A DNA stretch of 64,000 nt from Rhizobium mongolense USDA 1844 (GTDB lineage Bacteria > Pseudomonadota > Alphaproteobacteria > Rhizobiales > Rhizobiaceae), in contig NZ_ATTQ01000007.1 of NCBI RefSeq assembly GCF_000419765.1, forward strand, positions 186,001 through 250,000, written 5' to 3'. Both the position numbers and the translations under genes were made by a program. Shown here one piece after another: positions 35,407 through 44,571 of this stretch. How positions within the stretch are numbered: position 1 is the first letter of the stretch; each line of letters opens with the position of its first letter. The notes below the pieces were generated by a model that made no database searches, was not told where the DNA came from, and was given only the letters and a program-made list of their open reading frames with translations.

Positions 35407-36702
35407 ATGGACGATTCCGGAACCGGCAGGAAGGCTGCAGCAGCCAATACCGATCTTGCTGCCGTCCTGGCGGCCTCCGCCAAGCGCGGCAAGGGCCGCC
35501 GCTGGCGCGGCCGCCTTATCGCCGCTGCAGCATTGATCGCGTTCGCTGGGACCGGTGCCTATTTTTACACCGGCCGCAGCGGCAACGGATACAGCTATGC
35601 GACGCAGCCGGCAAAGCGCGGCGACCTGACGATTCTCGTGACGGCGACCGGCTCGGTGCAGCCGACGGAACAGGTCGACATATCGAGCGAACTTTCCGGC
35701 ACCGTGCGCGACGTCAATGTCGATTACAACAGCGAGGTCAAATCCGGCGAGGTGCTGGCAGTCCTCGATACGAACAAACTGGAGGCCGATGTGAAGAGCT
35801 CGCGCGCGAAGCTCGATTCGGCCAAGGCGAATGTGCTGAAGGCGAATGCCGATCTGCTGTCGGCGCAGGTTTCGCTGGAGCGCTTGAGGAGCCTCGTCAG
35901 AGGCAGCGTCTCGACGCAGCAGAGCCTTGACGATGCGACCTACAAATACGAATCGGCCGCAGCCACGAAGCAGATCAACGAGGCGGAAGTGCTCTCTGCC
36001 GAGGCCGACCTGCGGCTCGCCGAGGTCAACCTTGCCAAGGCCAGGATCGTTTCGCCGGTTGACGGTGTTATCCTGACCCGCTCTGTCGATCCGGGTGCCA
36101 CCGTCGCCGCGTCGCTTTCCGCGCCAGTTCTCTTCACCATCGCCGGCGATCTCAGGAAGATGGAACTGCAGGTTGATGTGGACGAGGCCGATGTCGGCCA
36201 GATTGGCGTCGGGCAGAAGGCGACCTTCACGGTCGACGCCTATCCGAACAAGTCCTTTCCCGCCGAGATCGAGCAGATCCGCTTCGCCTCCGAGACGACC
36301 AACAATGTCGTCACCTACAAGGCCGTGCTTTCGGTCGACAACGCTGATCTCCTGCTGCGCCCGGGTATGACGGCAACGGCGGATATCACTGTCGAGGCCG
36401 TCAAGGATACCCTGATGGTGCCGAATGCTGCGTTGCGCTATGCGCCACCAGAAGCCGAACCGCGCGGCAGCCGCGGCATCTTCGGTCTTTTCCGCCCGCC
36501 GCGTATGGGGCCTCGCTCCGGCGGCAACGGCAGTGAAGCGCTCACGGGCGCCAAACGGCGCGTCTGGGTGTTGCGCGAGGGCCGCCAGGTGCCTCTCGTC
36601 GTCCAGGTTGGTTCCTCGGACGGTCAGTTCACACAGGTCACGGCCGGTGAACTCAAGGAAGGCGATGCGCTTGTGACCGACGCGACGACACGGACGCGAT
36701 AG
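35407..36702 (+). CDS. periplasmic adaptor of a MacAB-type export system
   Basis: 431-residue HlyD/MacA-family membrane-fusion protein. A cytoplasmic N-terminus of about 36 residues is followed by one helix (RLIAAAALIAFAGTGAYFY), a lipoyl half-motif (QVDISSELSGTVRDVNVDYN), a coiled-coil hairpin around residues 135-205 and the second lipoyl half (ARIVSPVDGVILTRSVDPG). It bridges the inner-membrane ABC unit to an outer-membrane channel, which is not encoded here. First gene of a three-gene unit with the ABC ATPase and permease. Confidence 0.9.
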   Translation: MDDSGTGRKAAAANTDLAAVLAASAKRGKGRRWRGRLIAAAALIAFAGTGAYFYTGRSGNGYSYATQPAKRGDLTILVTATGSVQPTEQVDISSELSGTVRDVNVDYNSEVKSGEVLAVLDTNKLEADVKSSRAKLDSAKANVLKANADLLSAQVSLERLRSLVRGSVSTQQSLDDATYKYESAAATKQINEAEVLSAEADLRLAEVNLAKARIVSPVDGVILTRSVDPGATVAASLSAPVLFTIAGDLRKMELQVDVDEADVGQIGVGQKATFTVDAYPNKSFPAEIEQIRFASETTNNVVTYKAVLSVDNADLLLRPGMTATADITVEAVKDTLMVPNAALRYAPPEAEPRGSRGIFGLFRPPRMGPRSGGNGSEALTGAKRRVWVLREGRQVPLVVQVGSSDGQFTQVTAGELKEGDALVTDATTRTR

Positions 36703-36713
36703 GCGGGCGAACG

Positions 36714-37430
36714 ATGATCAGTCCGCCGCTTCTCGAATTCAGGCAGGTATCGAAGATTTACGGTCACGGCGAGGCGGCGATCCGCGCGCTCGACCATGTC
36801 GATCTACGGATCGGCACCCATGAATTCGTCGCGATCATGGGGCCGTCGGGTTCGGGTAAGTCGACGGCAATGAATATCCTCGGCTGCCTCGATGTTCCGA
36901 GCGCCGGAGACTACGTCTTCCAGGGCATTTCCACGACCGGTTTCGATCGCAGTCAGCTGACGCTGCTGAGACGCCATATGCTAGGCTTCGTTTTCCAGGG
37001 GTTCAATCTTCTCGCGCGGACATCGGCGGTCGAGAATGTAGAGTTGCCGCTGATTTACCGCGGTGTCGCGGCGGGCGAGCGCCACCGGCGCGCCAAGGAA
37101 GCGCTTGGCTTGGTCGGACTGACGGGGCGCGAGCACCATAAGACGCAGGAGCTTTCCGGTGGCCAGCAGCAGCGCGTGGCAATCGCGCGCGCGATCGTCA
37201 CCGAACCAGCTCTGCTGCTTGCCGACGAGCCGACCGGCAACCTCGACACGAAAACCAGCGCCGAGATCATGGATCTGATGACGCGGCTGAACCGGGAGCA
37301 GGGCATCACCATCGTCATGGTCACGCATGAACCCGACATCGCGGCCTATGCAGAGCGCATCCTCCGTTTCGTCGATGGAAAGCTCGAAGCAGAGGTCGCG
37401 CATCAGGGCGAGGCGAATCATGTTTCTTGA
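36714..37430 (+). CDS. MacB-type ABC ATPase
   Basis: 238-residue ATPase of the MacB/LolD class. Walker [11 protein letters not shown]-loop FQGFNLL, signature [15 protein letters not shown], Walker [13 protein letters not shown] and the H-loop VTHEPD are present. It ends in an 11-base overlap with the permease gene. Unlike E. coli MacB the ATPase and permease are separate proteins. Confidence 0.93.
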   Translation: MISPPLLEFRQVSKIYGHGEAAIRALDHVDLRIGTHEFVAIMGPSGSGKSTAMNILGCLDVPSAGDYVFQGISTTGFDRSQLTLLRRHMLGFVFQGFNLLARTSAVENVELPLIYRGVAAGERHRRAKEALGLVGLTGREHHKTQELSGGQQQRVAIARAIVTEPALLLADEPTGNLDTKTSAEIMDLMTRLNREQGITIVMVTHEPDIAAYAERILRFVDGKLEAEVAHQGEANHVS

Positions 37431-38628
37431 AACGCTGAAACTCGCGCTGCGCGCCATTAGCCGCAACATCCTGCGTTCCTTCCTCACCGTGCTCGGCGTC
37501 GTCATCGGCGTTGCCGCCGTCATCGCCTTGGTGACGATCGGCAATGGCACCACCGAGCAGGTCTCCACGGAGCTCTCGCGGCTTGGGACCAACATGCTCT
37601 TCGTGCGTCCGGGCCAGTTTGGTCCGGGGCGCGCGAGCTCCGAGGCGAGGCGGTTCACCGTTAAGGATGTCGATGCAATCCGCGATCAGCTAACTGGCCT
37701 ACGCGCAGTCGCGCCGCTCAACCAGACGACGGCGACAGCAATCTACGGTGGCCAGAGTCATTCGACTACCGTCATGGGCACGACCAACGACTATTTTATC
37801 GCGCAGGACTGGGACATAGCCCTCGGCCGCACCTTCGAGGCGGCGGAAGAGCGCGGCCGCGCCCGCTGCATTCTCGGCGAGACGGTACGATCGCAGCTTT
37901 TCGGCGCGGCCAATCCAACAGGGCAGCAGATTCGCGTGGGCAAGGTGTCCTGCGGCGTCATCGGCGTGCTGGCGAAGCGCGGGCAATCGGGCATGGGCAC
38001 TGACCAGGACGATGTCGTGATCATGCCCGTGAAGATCTATCAGCGTCGGATCGGCGGCAGAGCCAACGCCAATGTCCAGATGATCGTCATTTCGGCCCGG
38101 GATGGCGTTTCGACCTCCAAGGTTCAGACGGAGACCGAGAACCTGCTGCGCGAGCGCCGCAAGATCATTCCGGGCCGCGAAGACGATTTCAACGTCAACG
38201 ACATGACGCAGATCGCCGAAGCCATGACGGGCACGACGACATTGCTCACGGGATTGCTTGGTGCTGTCGCCGCAATCAGCCTTCTGGTCGGCGGGATCGG
38301 CATCATGAACATCATGCTGGTGTCGGTCACTGAACGCACGCGGGAGATCGGCATCCGGCTTGCGATCGGCGCATTGGAGACGCAGGTACTGTTGCAGTTC
38401 CTGGTCGAGGCGGTTGCGCTGTCGCTCTTCGGCGGCATTACGGGCATCGTATTCGGATTAGGCATCGGCTTTACCGCCGTGACGCTCTTGAAGGTTCCCT
38501 TCGTCGTCAGCCCGCTGATGATCGCCGTCGCCTTCGTCTTCTCGGCCGCAATCGGCATGATCTTCGGCTATTTCCCGGCGCGAAGGGCAGCGCAGCTGAA
38601 TCCGATCGAAGCCTTACGGCACGAATGA
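37420..38628 (+). CDS. MacB-type ABC permease (FtsX domain)
   Basis: 402 residues: a helix near residues 20-42 (SFLTVLGVVIGVAAVIALV), a periplasmic MacB domain, then three helices in the FtsX domain (GLLGAVAAISLLVGGIGIMN, the MLVSVTERTREIGIRLAIGA coupling region, and the last pair near 340-390). The ending NPIEALRHE is typical. Mechanotransmission-type exporter of peptides, lipids or antibiotics; the substrate is unknown. Confidence 0.92.
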   Translation: MFLETLKLALRAISRNILRSFLTVLGVVIGVAAVIALVTIGNGTTEQVSTELSRLGTNMLFVRPGQFGPGRASSEARRFTVKDVDAIRDQLTGLRAVAPLNQTTATAIYGGQSHSTTVMGTTNDYFIAQDWDIALGRTFEAAEERGRARCILGETVRSQLFGAANPTGQQIRVGKVSCGVIGVLAKRGQSGMGTDQDDVVIMPVKIYQRRIGGRANANVQMIVISARDGVSTSKVQTETENLLRERRKIIPGREDDFNVNDMTQIAEAMTGTTTLLTGLLGAVAAISLLVGGIGIMNIMLVSVTERTREIGIRLAIGALETQVLLQFLVEAVALSLFGGITGIVFGLGIGFTAVTLLKVPFVVSPLMIAVAFVFSAAIGMIFGYFPARRAAQLNPIEALRHE

Positions 38629-38629
38629 A

Positions 38630-38655
38630 CAAGGCCGGGTGATGCCCGACCTTGG
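38630..38655. terminator. hairpin between convergent genes
   Basis: CAAGGCCGGG / CCCGACCTTG, ten pairs with one mismatch and a five-base loop, just after the permease stop. T runs are weak. Confidence 0.4.
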
Positions 38656-38677
38656 AACATTCCGTGTGCCGATTGCT

Positions 38678-39420
38678 CAGAACTTCGGGAGGTCCGGGCG
38701 GTTCGCCAGTGCCTTTTCGATTACGTCAATGACGCGCTGGCGCTGTTTGCCGGAAAGCGGCAGGCGAGGGGCGCGGACGCAGTCGTTCGACTGGATCGCA
38801 TAGACTTCCGCAAGCTTGATTCTGGACGAGGAAGGTCGAGACCATCGAGGTCGAGCAGCGGCCGGAACCAGCGGTAGATGGCGCGCGCTTCATCGAGGCG
38901 GCCCGCCTGAACGAGCTTATAGACCGCGACCGTTTCCTTCGGGAAGGCGACGACGAGATCGTTCTTCGCCAGCTCTTCGAACATCGGGATCGTGACGTCT
39001 ACGCCATAGGCGATTGGATTATTGTAGACCATGATCGGCAGGCCGCCGGCTGCGGCAATTGTCTGGACATGCGTCAGCGTCTCTTCCGGAGCGGATTTGC
39101 AAGGCACCGCCTGGCAAGCCCCTGAAGCCGCTCCCGCCGGCCTTTGCTGCGGCCTTGGCGGCAGCGGCGCCGCGCTTTGTCGAGCTTTCGCAGACCGTCA
39201 TCAGTACTGGCTTAGAACCCGCAGCCGAGCGAGCGATATTCAGAATTCCCAGCGTTTCTTCCGGCTCGAGCGTCATGTTCTCGCCGAGCGAGCCGCAGAC
39301 GATGATGCCATAGACACCGGCATCGGCCTGGAGCCCGAAGCAGCGTTCCATTTCGGCAAGATCTAGCTCGCCGTTCTCAGTGAATTTCGGCGTTACTGCA
39401 GGAAATACGCCGCGCTACAT
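38678..39420 (-). pseudogene. dihydrodipicolinate synthase / aldolase family gene, inactivated
   Basis: Class I aldolase of the DapA/NanA family. The start reads ATG TAG, a stop at codon 2, followed in frame by RGVFPAVTPKFTENGELDLA, then GVYGIIVCGSLGENMTLEPE. A frameshift near 39110 leads to ETLTHVQTIAAAGGLPIMVY. An in-frame gap of roughly 60 codons joins ELAKNDLVV directly to AFPKETVAVYKLV, removing the Schiff-base lysine region. Near 38850 an added base and then a two-base loss again break the frame before ANRPDLPKF and stop. No active enzyme can be made. Confidence 0.85.
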
Positions 39421-39437
39421 GTTCGTCTCCTTGATCC

Positions 39438-39447
39438 TGATATATCA
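39438..39447. promoter_or_regulatory. GntR operator half of a pair, site 1
   Basis: TGATATATCA, a perfect 10-base palindrome between the dead aldolase gene and the divergent regulator, 47 bases from site 2. Confidence 0.55.
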
Positions 39448-39482
39448 CAGCAGCTTGCCATCTGATTTGCGCCGTGTCAATA

Positions 39483-39496
39483 TCTGATATATCAGA
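39483..39496. promoter_or_regulatory. GntR operator, site 2
   Basis: TCTGATATATCAGA, a perfect 14-base palindrome with the same TGATATATCA core, 8 bases before the regulator start. Probably the regulator's own binding site. Confidence 0.6.
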
Positions 39497-39504
39497 ATTG
39501 AAGT

Positions 39505-40131
39505 ATGGACGATCGAATGCAGAGTTCGCAGAGCCATCTGGCCTATCTCGCACTTGAACACGCGATTGTGACGCTGGTGTTGAAGCCGGGCGCGCTGGTG
39601 ACCGAAAAGCAGCTGATCGATATTGCCGGTCACGGCCGTACGCCGGTGCGCGAAGCGATCCAGAAGCTTGCCTGGCAGGGGCTCATCATCGTCAGGCCGC
39701 GGGTCGGGCTGCAGGTGGCGGAGATCAAACCGGACGATCATGCCAATGTCATGCAGGTGCGCAGGGAACTGGAGCCTGTTGCTGCATCGCTGGTCGCGAA
39801 GCATGCGACGGACGAGCAGCGGGCGGCGCTGATAGACTGCGCCCGCACAATGACGAATTGCGCGGTCGATGGCGATCTTGCCGCCTTCTTCGCTGCCGAC
39901 AAGGCATTCGATGAGCTCCTCGAAGAAGCTTGCCCGAATACGTTCATCACCGCGGCGCTCGGGCCTGTGCAGACGCATTCACGCCGTCTTTGGTATTCGA
40001 CTGCCACTCCGGATCGGATGGACCGCTCGATCGCGCTGCACGTCACGGTTATTCGCGCCATCCAGCAGGGCAAGGTGGACGAGTCGCGGCAGGCAATGGC
40101 GGCCTTGATCGAGTATCTCAGCCACAAATGA
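39505..40131 (+). CDS. GntR-family regulator (FadR/FCD type)
   Basis: 208 residues: N-terminal winged helix with TPVREAIQKLAWQGLIIVRP near residue 48, C-terminal FCD helical ligand domain (RRELEPVAASLVAKHA, then HVTVIRAIQQG). Divergent from the aldolase-family pseudogene and presumably once its repressor, acting at the two TGATATATCA sites. It is intact, so it may control another gene or only itself. The inducer would be an organic acid handled by the aldolase. Confidence 0.85.
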   Translation: MDDRMQSSQSHLAYLALEHAIVTLVLKPGALVTEKQLIDIAGHGRTPVREAIQKLAWQGLIIVRPRVGLQVAEIKPDDHANVMQVRRELEPVAASLVAKHATDEQRAALIDCARTMTNCAVDGDLAAFFAADKAFDELLEEACPNTFITAALGPVQTHSRRLWYSTATPDRMDRSIALHVTVIRAIQQGKVDESRQAMAALIEYLSHK

Positions 40132-40156
40132 AAACGGCCCCGTCTCCGGAGCCGTT
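40131..40156 (-). terminator. terminator of the ferredoxin reductase gene
   Basis: On the minus strand AACGGC ... GCCGTT closes a hairpin and is followed by TTTT. It overlaps the stop of the convergent regulator gene. Confidence 0.55.
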
Positions 40157-40177
40157 CAATCAATAATCCAAAAACCG

Positions 40178-40990
40178 TCAGCCGACGAAGGCGCGTTCGA
40201 TGACGAACTCGGCCGGCTTGCTGTTGGCGCCTTCTTCAAAGCCTGCCTTTTCGAGCAGTTCCTTAGTGTCCTTCAGCATGGCGGAAGAGCCGCAGATCAT
40301 GCCGCGGTCGATTGCCGGGTCGAGCGGCGGAACGCCAAGATCGGTAAAGAGCTTCTCGGAGGAGATCAGGTCGGTGATGCGACCGCGATATTCGAAATCC
40401 TCGCGGGTGACCGTCGCATAGTGACGCAGCTTGTCGCCGACGATCTCGCTCAGCAGTTCGTCGTTCCGGATCTCTTCTATCAGATCGAAGCCGTATTTCA
40501 GTTCCGCGACCTCGCGCGTCGTATGGGTGAGGATCACTTCCTCGTACTTCTCGTAGGTATCCGGATCGCGGATAAGGCTTGCGAAGGGCGCGATGCCCGT
40601 TCCAGTCGAGAACATGTAAAGCCGCTTCCCGGGTGTCAACGCGTCGAGCACCAGCGTACCCGTCGGCTTCTTGCGCATCAGAACCTGGTCGCCTGGCTTG
40701 ATGCCCTGGAGATGCGATGTGAGCGGGCCGTCCGGCACTTTGATCGAGAAGAATTCGAGTTCTTCGGCCCAGGCTGGGCTTGCAATGGAATAGGCACGAA
40801 AAATCGGCTTGCCATCGACCATAAGGCCGATCATCGCGAATTCACCGGAACGGAAACGGAATCCCTGCGGTCGGGTCATCGTGAAGCGGAAGAGCCGGTC
40901 CGTATAGTGCGTGACGCTCAGCACCGTTTCGGCATAGACATTTGCCGGAACGGCGGAGGCGAAATCTTCGGTCTTTGCTGGAGCGTTCAT
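40178..40990 (-). CDS. fpr: ferredoxin/flavodoxin-NADP reductase
   Basis: 270-residue FAD enzyme exchanging electrons between NADPH and ferredoxin or flavodoxin. FAD-binding RAYSIASP near residue 80, NADP-binding STGTGIAPFASLI near 130 and the CGSSAMLKDTKELLE segment near 230 are present. The C-terminal VIERAFVG is the type found in subclass I bacterial reductases. A monocistronic gene with its own terminator. It could supply electrons to oxidative-stress defence or to sulfite reductase, which has no CysJ here. Confidence 0.92.
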   Translation of the reverse strand: MNAPAKTEDFASAVPANVYAETVLSVTHYTDRLFRFTMTRPQGFRFRSGEFAMIGLMVDGKPIFRAYSIASPAWAEELEFFSIKVPDGPLTSHLQGIKPGDQVLMRKKPTGTLVLDALTPGKRLYMFSTGTGIAPFASLIRDPDTYEKYEEVILTHTTREVAELKYGFDLIEEIRNDELLSEIVGDKLRHYATVTREDFEYRGRITDLISSEKLFTDLGVPPLDPAIDRGMICGSSAMLKDTKELLEKAGFEEGANSKPAEFVIERAFVG

Positions 40991-41234
40991 TCGGTATCGG
41001 ATCCCGTATTCGTCGCATGATCGGTCTGATGCGAGGCAGATATTACAAATACGCTGGAAATGAAAGGCATTCCATTCTCTGCGACGCTATCAGTAGGAAA
41101 TATGGATATCATTGTCATGTATCAATACCTGCGCGATATCGATGTTTTTGCGCTGGCGAAGCGAGGCAAAGGATGCATATTAGGCCAAAACGCTGCCGGC
41201 AGGTTTTAAGCGGCGGCAGGCGGTACGGGGAAAC

Positions 41235-41963
41235 ATGAAGATTTTCAACTACAAGCGCGTTCCTTATGCAGAGATACGCGCCTTTTCCGTCCATATTTTG
41301 ACGGCGTCCGGCTCTTTCCTCGCATTTCTCGGCGTGGTCGCCGCCGCCGAACACCGCTTCATCGACATGTTCTGGTGGTTGGGCCTTGCTCTGCTCGTCG
41401 ACGGCATTGACGGTCCGATCGCCCGCAAGGTGCGGGTGAAGGAGGTGCTGCCCAACTGGTCGGGCGACACGCTCGACAATATCATCGATTATGTGACCTA
41501 CGTGCTGTTGCCGGCGTTCGCACTATACCAGAGCGGAATGATTGGTGAACCCTGGTCTTTTGTCGCGGCCGGCATGATCGTCGTGTCGAGCGCCATCTAC
41601 TATGCCGATATGGGTATGAAGACCGAGGAGTATTTCTTCTCCGGTTTCCCTGTCGTCTGGAATATGATCGTCTTTACGCTCTTCGTCATCGACGCAAGCG
41701 CTGCGACCGCCCTGACGGTAGTGATCGTCTCGGTGATCCTTACCTTCCTGCCAATCAATTTCCTGCATCCGGTGCGCGTCCAGCGTCTGCGGTTCATCAA
41801 TCTCGGCGTTTTCTTCTTGTGGTCGGCGCTCGGCATGTATTCGCTGCTCATGCACTTCAGCATGCCGCAGTGGGCCATCATTCTCTTCGTGATCAGCGGT
41901 GTCTATCTTTATTGCATCGGCGCCGTGCTGCAGTTCTTCCCGGCGCTGGGACGTAGCGAATAG
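41235..41963 (+). CDS. pcs: phosphatidylcholine synthase
   Basis: 242-residue membrane enzyme that joins choline directly to CDP-diacylglycerol, a pathway typical of rhizobia and other symbionts. The CDP-alcohol phosphotransferase signature appears as DGIDGPIARK followed by SGDTLDNIID, all aspartates present. About seven hydrophobic helices. The 243-base spacer upstream holds no gene. It is followed nine bases later by a quinone oxidoreductase, so the two are probably one transcript. Confidence 0.94.
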   Translation: MKIFNYKRVPYAEIRAFSVHILTASGSFLAFLGVVAAAEHRFIDMFWWLGLALLVDGIDGPIARKVRVKEVLPNWSGDTLDNIIDYVTYVLLPAFALYQSGMIGEPWSFVAAGMIVVSSAIYYADMGMKTEEYFFSGFPVVWNMIVFTLFVIDASAATALTVVIVSVILTFLPINFLHPVRVQRLRFINLGVFFLWSALGMYSLLMHFSMPQWAIILFVISGVYLYCIGAVLQFFPALGRSE

Positions 41964-41972
41964 GAGGCGGTT

Positions 41973-42953
41973 ATGACAAAGACGCAGGCGATTGCTTTCA
42001 GCCGCAATGGCGGTCCTGAGGTTCTTGAGTATGTCGATGTCGATTTGCCGCCGCCATCCGCCGACGAGGTCCAGATTAGGCACGCTGCAATAGGCCTCAA
42101 TTTCATCGACGTGTATTTCCGCGATGGAACTTATAAGGCGGCGCATTTGCCGTTCATCGCCGGGAAGGAAGCGGCAGGCACCGTGACGGCGATCGGACCT
42201 GGCGTCAACGATTTCGCAGTCGGTGACCGGGTTGCCTATGCCGGTGCCGACGGCGCCTACAGCGTCGAGCGGAATGTGGAGACCAAGCACCTCGTCAAGG
42301 TGCCCGACGCGATCAGCCTGGAAACAGCAGCCGCGATGATGCTGAAGGGCATGACCGCCGAATATCTGCTGAACCGAACATTCAAGGTCGGCCCTGAGAC
42401 TGTTCTGCTTTTCCATGCTGCCGCGGGCGGCGTCGGCCTCATCGCCGGGCAATGGGCAAAGACGCTGGGCGCAACCGTGATCGGTACCGCCGGCTCGGAA
42501 GACAAGGTGAAGCTCGCGCTCGAGCATGGCTACGATCACGTCATCAACTACAGGACGGAAAACTTCCTCGACCGCGTTCGTGAGGTCACCGGCGGCAAGG
42601 GCGTGGACGTCGTCTATGACTCGATTGGCCGTGATACCTTCCCGCAATCGCTCGACTGCCTGAAGCCGCGCGGCATGTTTGTCTCCTTCGGTCAATCCTC
42701 TGGCGCTATTGAGAATTTCACGATGGCGATGCTGGCGCAGCGGGGCTCGCTTTATGCAACGAGGCCGACGCTTTTCACCTACATTGCCGCGCGCGATGAA
42801 CTGACCGCCTGTGCAAACGCGCTATTTGATATTGTGCTAAGCAGCAAAGTGCGTATCAATATCAACCAAACCTATCCGTTGCGTGAGGTGGGACGGGCTC
42901 ACACGGATCTAGAAACAAGAAGAACTACGGGAACTACGCTGCTGATCCCATAA
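41973..42953 (+). CDS. NADPH:quinone oxidoreductase (zinc-independent MDR family)
   Basis: 326-residue medium-chain dehydrogenase/reductase of the QOR type. N-terminal GGPEVLEYVDVDLP, substrate-side GLNFIDVYFRDGTYK and the nucleotide-binding AAAGGVGLIAGQWAK are typical; zinc ligands are absent, as expected. One-electron or two-electron reduction of quinones. An AGGAGG site precedes the start. Co-transcription with pcs is likely from the nine-base spacing. Confidence 0.9.
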   Translation: MTKTQAIAFSRNGGPEVLEYVDVDLPPPSADEVQIRHAAIGLNFIDVYFRDGTYKAAHLPFIAGKEAAGTVTAIGPGVNDFAVGDRVAYAGADGAYSVERNVETKHLVKVPDAISLETAAAMMLKGMTAEYLLNRTFKVGPETVLLFHAAAGGVGLIAGQWAKTLGATVIGTAGSEDKVKLALEHGYDHVINYRTENFLDRVREVTGGKGVDVVYDSIGRDTFPQSLDCLKPRGMFVSFGQSSGAIENFTMAMLAQRGSLYATRPTLFTYIAARDELTACANALFDIVLSSKVRININQTYPLREVGRAHTDLETRRTTGTTLLIP

Positions 42954-42996
42954 ACGATCCGGAACGGACAGGTCGGCAGAGGGAAATGAGGGGAAC

Positions 42997-44571
42997 GTGT
43001 CGTCATTGAATGCGCTGCCGTCCGGTGCGTTATTGTCGGTCCAGAAACTGACGAAGCTCTTCGGTAGCTTTACCGCCTGCAACGAAGTCGATCTCGATAT
43101 CGCTCCGGGCGAAATCCACGCGCTTCTCGGAGAGAACGGCGCAGGCAAGTCCACGCTGGTGAAGATGCTGTTTGGCGTTTTGGAGCCGACGGCCGGCGAT
43201 ATCCTTTGGGAGGGAAAGCCGGTTGCGGTTGGCGCGCCTGGAGAAGCCCGCAAGCTCGGCATCGGCATGGTCTTCCAGCATTTCTCGCTCTTCGAAGCCC
43301 TGACGGTCGCCGAAAATATCGCGCTCTCCCTCGATGACAAGATTCCGATCGGCCGGATCGCCGAAGAGGCGAGGGCATTGTCGCGCGCTTACGGGCTGCC
43401 GCTCGATCCGCACGCCCACGTGGCCGACCTTTCCGTCGGGGAGCGTCAGCGCATCGAAATCGTCCGCGCTTTGCTGCAGAATCCGAAGCTGATCATCCTC
43501 GACGAGCCGACCTCAGTTCTGACGCCGCAGGAGGCCGACAAACTTTTCGAAACGCTCTTCAAGCTGAAGGCGGAGGGCCGCTCGGTGCTCTATATCAGCC
43601 ATCGCCTGGAGGAGGTGCAGCGCATTTGCGATCGCGCAACCGTGCTTCGCCACGGCAGGGTTACCGGCGCCTGCGATCCGAAGCGGGAGACTCCCGGTTC
43701 CCTCGCCAGAATGATGGTCGGCTCCCAGGTGCCGAGCGTGAGCCATCCCGATCGCGGCAATGTGGGGGACGTTCAACTTGCAGTAACGAGCCTTTCGGTC
43801 GCTCCGCGTACGCCCTTTGCCACACCGCTCAGGGATGTGTCGCTTGCGGTCCGCTCCGGCGAAATCCTGGCGATTGCCGGTGTTGCCGGAAACGGGCAGG
43901 GCGAGCTTTTCGACGCCTTGTCCGGCGAGTATCCGGTGGCGCAGCCTGAGGCGATCATGATCCGAAGGAGGCCTGTCGGCACGCAGGGCATCACCGCCCG
44001 CCGCCTGCTCGGTGCAGGCTTCGTCCCGGAAGAGCGACACGGCCACGCCGCAGTTTCGGCCATGAAGCTTTCGGATAATGTGGTGCTCGCGCGCAGCCAG
44101 TCGGACCGCAAGGCGTTCCTTGGCGGCGGCTTTCTCAAGGTCATCCGGCGCGGAGCGGTGAGGAGTGCGGCAAAACGCATTTCGGAAAGCATGGACGTCC
44201 GCAAGAGCGGTGAGGATCCCGCCGCAGGGGCGTTGTCGGGCGGCAATCTCCAGAAGTTCATCGTCGGCCGGGAGCTCGACCGCCAGCCGGCCGTCCTCGT
44301 CGTCAATCAGCCGACCTGGGGCGTCGACGCAGGGGCTGCGAGCCACATTCGTCAGGCGCTCGTCGATCTCGCACGCGCCGGGTCTGCCGTCGTCGTCATC
44401 AGTCAGGACCTCGATGAGATATTCGAAGTCGCAACCGATATCGCCGTCATCTCGGAAGGGCGTCTTTCGCCGCCGTTCCCGGCCGGTGAACTGACCCGTG
44501 AGCGGATCGGCATCCTGATGGGCGGTCTACATGAAAGCGGGCCTGCCGCGGAGACCGCCGATGCGCATTGA
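42997..44571 (+). CDS. ABC ATPase of a BMP-type nucleoside importer
   Basis: 524 residues with two ATPase domains, as in sugar and nucleoside importers of the YufO type. The first has Walker A GENGAGKST, signature LSVGERQRIEIVRAL and Walker B LIILDEPTSVL; the second has a degenerate Walker A (GVAGNGQGE) but a good signature LSGGNLQKFIVGREL. Together with two permeases and the BMP lipoprotein-like binding protein downstream, it imports nucleosides or purine bases by family analogy. Confidence 0.9.
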   Translation: MSSLNALPSGALLSVQKLTKLFGSFTACNEVDLDIAPGEIHALLGENGAGKSTLVKMLFGVLEPTAGDILWEGKPVAVGAPGEARKLGIGMVFQHFSLFEALTVAENIALSLDDKIPIGRIAEEARALSRAYGLPLDPHAHVADLSVGERQRIEIVRALLQNPKLIILDEPTSVLTPQEADKLFETLFKLKAEGRSVLYISHRLEEVQRICDRATVLRHGRVTGACDPKRETPGSLARMMVGSQVPSVSHPDRGNVGDVQLAVTSLSVAPRTPFATPLRDVSLAVRSGEILAIAGVAGNGQGELFDALSGEYPVAQPEAIMIRRRPVGTQGITARRLLGAGFVPEERHGHAAVSAMKLSDNVVLARSQSDRKAFLGGGFLKVIRRGAVRSAAKRISESMDVRKSGEDPAAGALSGGNLQKFIVGRELDRQPAVLVVNQPTWGVDAGAASHIRQALVDLARAGSAVVVISQDLDEIFEVATDIAVISEGRLSPPFPAGELTRERIGILMGGLHESGPAAETADAH

